In this document: positions 5,904 through 9,774 of the stretch, piece after piece
How positions within the stretch are numbered: the first letter of the stretch is position 1
Layout: each line of letters opens with the position of its first letter
The notes under the pieces: generated by a model
What the model was told of the DNA's origin: nothing
Seen by the model: the letters and a program-made list of their open reading frames with translations, nothing else
The model's database searches: none
Position numbers and translations under genes: made by a program
Assembly (NCBI GenBank): GCA_021129785.1
Contig: JAJOKQ010000041.1
Span: 1 to 9,774 of the forward strand
Source of the DNA: Clostridiales bacterium
Lineage (GTDB): Bacteria; Bacillota; Clostridia; Peptostreptococcales; NVVX01
Reading direction: 5' to 3'
Length of the DNA stretch: 9,774 nucleotides

Positions 5904-7190
5904 ATGCCATCAGTTGTAATAATTGGAGCTCAGTGGGGAGATGAAGGGAAAGGAAAAATTATTGATTTCCTAGCAAAAAAAGCAGATGTAATAGTGAGAG
6001 CGCAGGGTGGAAATAATGCGGGACATACAGTAATAGTGGGAGAGAACAAACATACTTTTCATTTGCTGCCTTCGGGAGTTTTGTATGAAGACAAAATGAA
6101 TATTATAGGTAATGGGGTAGTCATTGATCCGAAGGCTTTTTTAGATGAGATCAAAACTTTGGAGAGTAGAGGGATTTGTACTTCGAATATAAGGATTGAC
6201 GAGAGAGCACATGTAATATTTCCATACCATAAAAGAATTGATGTGCTAGCGGAAGAAGAAAGAGGAGAAACAAAAATTGGTACTACTAAAAAAGGAATTG
6301 GTCCATGTTATATGGATAAGGTTGAAAGAACAGGGATAAGATTAGGAGAGATGATAGATAAAGATCTGTTTAAGGAAAGATTGTTTCCGCAGGTTGACAG
6401 GAAAAACAAAATACTTAAAAAAATTTATAACGTTGAAGGTTTTTGCAAAGAAAGTATGCTTAGGGATTACGAACAGTATGCTGCTCAAATAAAAAAATAT
6501 GTGACAGACACGACGATTATCATGCATGAAGCATTAGTGTCAAATAAAAGGGTTTTGCTTGAGGGAGCTCAGGGGGCGTTGTTAGATGTTGATTTAGGGA
6601 CGTATCCGTACGTTACTTCATCTCATCCAACTTCTGGAGGGTTTTGTGTTGGCGCAGGAGTAAACCCTTTGCAAATTGATGATGTATTAGGAGTGGTAAA
6701 GGCATATACAACTAGAGTTGGTTTTGGACCTTTTCCAACAGAGTTAATGAAGGAAACGGGAGATAGAATCCGAAAAGAAGGTAATGAATTCGGGGCTACT
6801 ACTGGAAGAGCTAGAAGATGTGGATGGTTTGATGGTGTTGCAGTGAAATACACAGCACGAGTAAATGGAATGACAGGAATTTCATTAATGCTCCTAGATG
6901 TGCTCAGTATATTTGATAAAATAAACATTTGTATTGGATATGAGTATGAGGGGAAAACAATTCATAATTTTCCTGCAAGCATTAAAGATTTAGCAAAATG
7001 TAGACCTATTTATAAAGAAGTTGATGGGTGGAAAGAAGATATTACCAGTGTTAAGACATTTGAAGAATTGCCAGATAATGCAAAAAAATACATCGAAGCT
7101 ATCGAAAAATATCTAAAAATACCAATAAAAATAGTTTCAGTAGGACCAAAACGAAGCCAAACAATAATTCGAGAAGAAATTTTTGAATAG
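5904..7190 (+). CDS. purA: Adenylosuccinate synthetase
   Basis: Cytosolic enzyme that joins IMP and aspartate using GTP to give adenylosuccinate, the first committed step from IMP to AMP. From ATG 5904 it has 428 residues, the normal length. The N-terminal signature GAQWGDEGKGK spans 8-18 and contains the catalytic Asp13; NNAGHT supplies the second catalytic residue, His41. The IMP-binding GTTKKGIGP is at 126-134, the second family signature GATTGRARRCGWFD at 297-310, and the GTP-contacting VSVGPKRSQT near the C-terminus at 411-420. No key residue is missing. The gene stands alone between a terminator and the convergent dnaC-type gene. Its own 3' end shows no + strand terminator, since the hairpin after it has its T run on the other strand. 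Confidence 0.97.
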   Translation: MPSVVIIGAQWGDEGKGKIIDFLAKKADVIVRAQGGNNAGHTVIVGENKHTFHLLPSGVLYEDKMNIIGNGVVIDPKAFLDEIKTLESRGICTSNIRIDERAHVIFPYHKRIDVLAEEERGETKIGTTKKGIGPCYMDKVERTGIRLGEMIDKDLFKERLFPQVDRKNKILKKIYNVEGFCKESMLRDYEQYAAQIKKYVTDTTIIMHEALVSNKRVLLEGAQGALLDVDLGTYPYVTSSHPTSGGFCVGAGVNPLQIDDVLGVVKAYTTRVGFGPFPTELMKETGDRIRKEGNEFGATTGRARRCGWFDGVAVKYTARVNGMTGISLMLLDVLSIFDKINICIGYEYEGKTIHNFPASIKDLAKCRPIYKEVDGWKEDITSVKTFEELPDNAKKYIEAIEKYLKIPIKIVSVGPKRSQTIIREEIFE

Positions 7191-7198
7191 GAGCAAAC

Positions 7199-7228
7199 AA
7201 AAAAAAGCCCGCTTAAATAAGTGGGCTT
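7199..7228 (-). terminator. Rho-independent terminator of the dnaC-type gene
   Basis: AAGCCCGCTT (7205-7214) and AAGTGGGCTT (7219-7228) form a stem around an AAAT loop, with one G/T position that is a wobble pair on the + strand and an A/C mismatch on the - strand. The A run before it (to about 7199) reads as a U tract on the - strand, so it ends leftward transcription. It overlaps the stop codon of the gene it terminates. On the + strand no T run follows, so purA is not clearly terminated here. Confidence 0.75.
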
Positions 7229-8198
7229 ACCATCTTAAGTCATTCCCGTAGAATTTCAAACGTACATATTTGTTAGAAACAAGCCTTGAGAAGATTCTAT
7301 CGTCATATCTATCCATAATATCTTTTGGAGTTAGGTTAGTAGAGATAACAGTTTTTTTATTAATCAAAATACGCGTATTTATAATGTTGAAAAGCTCGCT
7401 GTTTGTAAAAGAGTTAGAGAGTTCTGTTCCTAAATCGTCAATGATAAGAAGGTCTGACTCAAACAACAAATCATATGTTTTTTTATCTTTGGTAGATTGA
7501 AAACGAATTGCTTCTAAAACTTCAAACATTTTTATTGCGGTTAGATAGAGGACTATTTTTCCCTTATCTAAAAGAGCTTTTGCAATACAATTGATTAGAA
7601 AAGTTTTTCCAACGCCAGTGGGTCCAAAAAACAAAAGGTTTTTCTGGGACGATTTATCAAAATCCATAACAAAAGATTCGGCGAAACTAAGGTTTTCAAG
7701 AATGTTTTGTCGCGGTGATTGTTCTTGTTTATCGTATGGCTTATCTGAAAAAAGAGAGAGATCAAATGTATAAAAATTTTCTTTTTCTAATATGGGCGAG
7801 AGGTTAGATAAAGAATATGCTTTGTTTATTAACTGCTGCTTAAGGCAACTACATTTTTTACCATTACTAAGAAACGCAGTATCTCTACATTGGGTACAAA
7901 CATATGTTGCTTCAGAGAAATTCAGTGGAATAGCATTTTGCTTCAGGATAGAAATTTTTTCTTTATTAAGCTGCTCTAATTTTTGTTTATATGTTTCTAT
8001 AACAAAATGAACGTTATTTGTAGTTTTTAGTAAAGACTTAGCCATTAGTAGACCAAGTTTTTTTATTTCTTGATCAATAGTCTCTACTCTTGGAAGTTTC
8101 TTGTATACATTTCTAATATTTTTTTCCTTTTCTTTTTCAGAATTATTTCTTAATTGTTCGTATTCGTTGAGTATTTCCTTCATATAGTGAGTAGACAT
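7227..8198 (-). CDS. dnaC: DnaC/DnaI-type AAA+ helicase loader
   Basis: ATPase expected to load the DnaB hexamer on DNA; it is the counterpart of Bacillus DnaI (about 310 residues; here 323). The N-terminal 95 residues are helical and charged, the likely helicase-binding part. A zinc-binding knuckle follows with Cys101, Cys104, Cys116 and Cys118 (CTQC...CSC), usual in clostridial members. The AAA+ core has Walker A GPTGVGKT (192-199), Walker B LLIIDDLG (250-257), sensor-1 STN (286-288) and the R-I-F-S-R-L arginine-finger region (301-306). It ends with the typical basic/aromatic GNDLRW. IstB transposition ATPases share this core, but no transposase is nearby and the zinc knuckle argues for the replication protein. 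AGGAGG (complement of 8203-8208) precedes the ATG by four bases. The DnaD-type gene lies 112 bases upstream on the same strand, probably in one operon. Confidence 0.92.
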   Translation of the reverse strand: MSTHYMKEILNEYEQLRNNSEKEKEKNIRNVYKKLPRVETIDQEIKKLGLLMAKSLLKTTNNVHFVIETYKQKLEQLNKEKISILKQNAIPLNFSEATYVCTQCRDTAFLSNGKKCSCLKQQLINKAYSLSNLSPILEKENFYTFDLSLFSDKPYDKQEQSPRQNILENLSFAESFVMDFDKSSQKNLLFFGPTGVGKTFLINCIAKALLDKGKIVLYLTAIKMFEVLEAIRFQSTKDKKTYDLLFESDLLIIDDLGTELSNSFTNSELFNIINTRILINKKTVISTNLTPKDIMDRYDDRIFSRLVSNKYVRLKFYGNDLRW

Positions 8199-8310
8199 AA
8201 AACCTCCTTTTGTCTCTTTTTTAAGAATTTCACTTCTATGAAGCGATAATTTTTCTACTTCTTGTGTAATAGTGGAATGTTAGTAATCCCCTATATAGAT
8301 AAAAAACAGT

Positions 8311-9372
8311 TTATGTTTTAGGTTGTTTGTCTAAGAAAATATCTTCTAACTCTTCGGCGGAGTATTTATTGCCTCGGCTCTTTGAGAGGTGGAACTTTGT
8401 TTTTGATTTTGGAAAGAGCTTAGTAGTAGAAGGTGAAGCTTTTTTTATGATCTTGTTTTCGAAGGCTTCGATATCCTCGATTTTTTTCACTCCCTTCTCA
8501 TACCAATTAGACAATATGCCGTTGATGTAGCTGATACTTACATTAGATATTTTACTAGAGCTTTCGCATGCTTTTAAGATAATTTCCTCATTAAACTGAT
8601 ATTTTTCTATCCAAGTATCAATAATCTCCATTTCTTTTTCTGAAGGGGAACGAAATCTAAATCCTAATGCCTTGAATATTCTATTATATAACTTGAAGGT
8701 GTCGCTAATGCTAAGTAGATATTGGTTTAGATGCTCTTCATTTGAAATGCCGATATCATACCAATCTATTATTTTTCTTTCTACATAGTTGACGTTCTTT
8801 ATGTTCTTTTTTTGCTTGCAGAATTCAAAAGCTCTTAATATAAGTGGAGCATCAACATTATAATTTTTTTGCCAACTGAGTATTTGTCCCTTTTCTTTTG
8901 GAGTCAGCTGACGCTCGAGAATTATGTTTAAATCAGTAAACATTTTTTTAGTTTGAGGAATTTGATTTGAAGCAAACAACTCGCTAGTTGTAGTAGTCTT
9001 GGTTGTGGTGTGTTTTTCTTTGTTAGTCAGTATAGTTTGAGTAATGTTATTGAAAAAAAGTTGTTTTATATTAACAAACTCAATAGAATAATCATCATCT
9101 GAAATGTCGCTGAGTTTATGCTTTTTTATTATTTGTTTATCTTCCCAAAAATCCCAAGCTGCTAATACGTCTGAGAGAGGAATGTTTAGGTGTTTAGAAA
9201 TAGTAGCATTATTAACAACGGCATTAGTTGCAGGGTTGCACGCGTATTTGTAGGAATACAGATACACTTTGACGAAGTCACCATTGGCCATAGGCATATA
9301 TACATCAATAAAAATATTTTCAATAGGAGTATCGTTTAAATCAAAAGAGGTTTCGCTTTTAAAAAAACTCAT
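8311..9372 (-). CDS. dnaD: DnaD-domain primosome protein
   Basis: DNA-remodelling primosome protein of 353 residues from the ATG whose complement is 9370-9372, expected to act with DnaA or PriA before helicase loading. Numbered from that start, residues ~1-105 form a winged-helix DnaD-like N-terminal domain (the VYLYSYKYA and ISKHLNIPLSDVLAAWDFWE region). A threonine-rich linker is at about 121-130. Two DnaB_2/DnaD C-terminal repeats follow, ~140-215 and ~225-300, each ending in a Y-x-x-x-I-x-x-W-type motif: YVERKIIDWYDIGI and YINGILSNWYEKGV. A basic tail ends the protein. Tandem C-terminal repeats and pairing with a dnaC-type gene are usual for clostridial DnaD proteins. An in-frame GTG at 9379-9381 would add three residues but overlaps the ribosome binding site. 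Confidence 0.88.
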   Translation of the reverse strand: MSFFKSETSFDLNDTPIENIFIDVYMPMANGDFVKVYLYSYKYACNPATNAVVNNATISKHLNIPLSDVLAAWDFWEDKQIIKKHKLSDISDDDYSIEFVNIKQLFFNNITQTILTNKEKHTTTKTTTTSELFASNQIPQTKKMFTDLNIILERQLTPKEKGQILSWQKNYNVDAPLILRAFEFCKQKKNIKNVNYVERKIIDWYDIGISNEEHLNQYLLSISDTFKLYNRIFKALGFRFRSPSEKEMEIIDTWIEKYQFNEEIILKACESSSKISNVSISYINGILSNWYEKGVKKIEDIEAFENKIIKKASPSTTKLFPKSKTKFHLSKSRGNKYSAEELEDIFLDKQPKT

Positions 9373-9380
9373 GAAATTCA

Positions 9381-9388
9381 CTCCCTTT
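9381..9388 (-). promoter_or_regulatory. Ribosome binding site that sets the dnaD start
   Basis: On the - strand AAAGGGAG lies eight bases before the ATG (complement of 9370-9372). It overlaps the upstream in-frame GTG, which is therefore unlikely to be the start. Confidence 0.65.
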
Positions 9389-9423
9389 TTAAAAAGTATT
9401 TTGAATTGCTTTCCTTCCCTTTA

Positions 9424-9452
9424 ATTTTAACAAAGGTATATATATAAAGCAA
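9424..9452 (-). promoter_or_regulatory. Probable sigma-A promoter of the dnaD-dnaC operon
   Basis: On the - strand TTGCTT (complement of 9447-9452) and TAAAAT (complement of 9424-9429) are exactly 17 bases apart, four and five of six bases matching consensus. The -10 lies about 50 bases before the dnaD ATG. No other promoter is obvious for this pair of genes. Confidence 0.5.
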
Positions 9453-9504
9453 GTATCAATACTATTACTAATGAGATGAACCAACGAAAAGATTTTTACA
9501 AACA

Positions 9505-9774
9505 CAGTGAATTGAAACTTTGTCAGGTGTTAATCCTACACCACGAGAGTGCAGTATGAATACCAAAGTCGTCTATAAGAAAATGAATTTGCGGACGAGT
9601 GCACAACAGCCTAGGGACAATCATATACCTAATAAAAGGGTTAATCAAAAACAGTGAACTGAAGTTCGGACTTGAATAGTCTAGTACAAGTAGTATATAA
9701 TTATATAAATATTGCGAAAAATGGACACACTTTTATGACAGTGAGTGCGATGTTAGTGCTTGTGAATATGTGTC
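9505..9774 (+). mobile_element. Probable 5' part of a group II intron (domain I), running off the window
   Basis: This non-coding stretch contains, in order, blocks that I recognise from domain I of the lactococcal intron Ll.LtrB, compared from memory. AACAGCC is at 9605-9611, CCTAGGGACAATC at 9610-9622 (LtrB has CCTAAAGACAATC), GTTAATCA at 9650-9657 less a few bases, TGAAC..AAGTT at 9656-9666 (LtrB TGAACGCAAGTT) and TCTAGTACAA at 9680-9689. Small hairpins fit a folded RNA: GGTGT/ACACC around 9526-9542, GTA-TGAA-TAC at 9553-9562, TCGTC/GACGA within an outer GTGCA/TGCAC stem (about 9549-9604), GAAC-TGAA-GTTC (about 9656-9667) and GGACT/AGTCT just after. The 5' splice point is not fixed; GTG sequences near 9507, 9528 and 9549 are candidates. 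The reverse transcriptase and domains V-VI would lie beyond the window. Whether it is intact cannot be seen. Confidence 0.5.

Noticed and set aside
6623..6928. 101-residue open frame on the - strand inside purA
   Set aside because: It lies wholly antisense to the strongly conserved purA sequence, has no ribosome binding site and shows no recognisable domain.
7270..8010. Three short + strand open frames within the dnaC-type gene
   Set aside because: All are antisense to a well-supported AAA+ gene and show no independent motif or ribosome binding site.
7227..8198. IstB transposition ATPase instead of a helicase loader
   Set aside because: No transposase or terminal repeats are adjacent, and the zinc knuckle, the DnaI-like length and the DnaD neighbour fit a replication protein better.
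8327..8530. 67-residue + strand open frame within dnaD
   Set aside because: It is antisense to the C-terminal repeats of the DnaD-type protein and has no ribosome binding site.
9678..9707. A + strand promoter TTGAAT-18-TATAAT with a TATATA palindrome (9694-9707)
   Set aside because: It lies inside the intron-like stretch in extremely A+T-rich sequence, and no gene follows within the window, so I do not list it as a feature.
1..9774. CRISPR arrays, tRNA or rRNA genes, insertion-sequence ends
   Set aside because: I found no regularly spaced repeats, cloverleaf-like segments, rRNA signatures or transposase sequence.

Overview
The window reads as chromosomal DNA of a low-GC, anaerobic Firmicute, most likely a member of Clostridia. 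The support is the AT-rich base composition, strong AGGAGG-type ribosome binding sites, frequent GTG starts, a clostridial DUF1858 redox-disulfide protein, and the conserved yybS-gdpP-rplI-dnaB gene order. A finer placement cannot be made from sequence alone. In many Firmicutes this gene block lies near the replication origin, but no dnaA, rpmH or parAB gene is visible here.

Layout. Positions 1-174 hold the tail of an unidentified gene. A + strand run follows: the membrane protein YybS (DUF2232), the c-di-AMP phosphodiesterase GdpP, ribosomal protein L9 (its start overlaps the gdpP end) and the replicative helicase DnaB. The 404-base stretch 5064-5467 has no gene but is not empty. Its first 135 bases hold a dense cluster of DnaA-box-like 9-mers, followed by a possibly structured segment and an AT-rich promoter region. 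Next come a small DUF1858 gene with a strong palindromic terminator, and purA (adenylosuccinate synthetase) with its own promoter, which contains an inverted repeat. On the - strand, converging on purA, lie a DnaD-domain primosome protein and a DnaC/DnaI-type AAA+ helicase loader, ending at a hairpin terminator against the purA 3' end.

The last ~270 bases carry no convincing gene. They contain short hairpins and, in order, sequence blocks that I recognise from domain I of group II introns of the Ll.LtrB (mitochondrial-like) kind, on the + strand and running off the window. This call rests on remembered sequence and needs a covariance-model search.

How the genes fit together. DnaB (helicase), the DnaC/DnaI-type protein (loader) and the DnaD-type protein (primosome) act at successive steps of replication initiation and restart. 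The DnaA-box cluster directly behind dnaB makes this a locus with both replication proteins and a likely DnaA-binding site. GdpP controls c-di-AMP, L9 is a translation protein, and PurA makes the AMP precursor; these are housekeeping functions.

Several start codons were moved from the longest reading frame to a position downstream of a good ribosome binding site: gdpP GTG 1156, rplI GTG 3152, dnaB GTG 3720, DUF1858 ATG 5468, purA ATG 5904 and dnaD ATG 9372 on the - strand.
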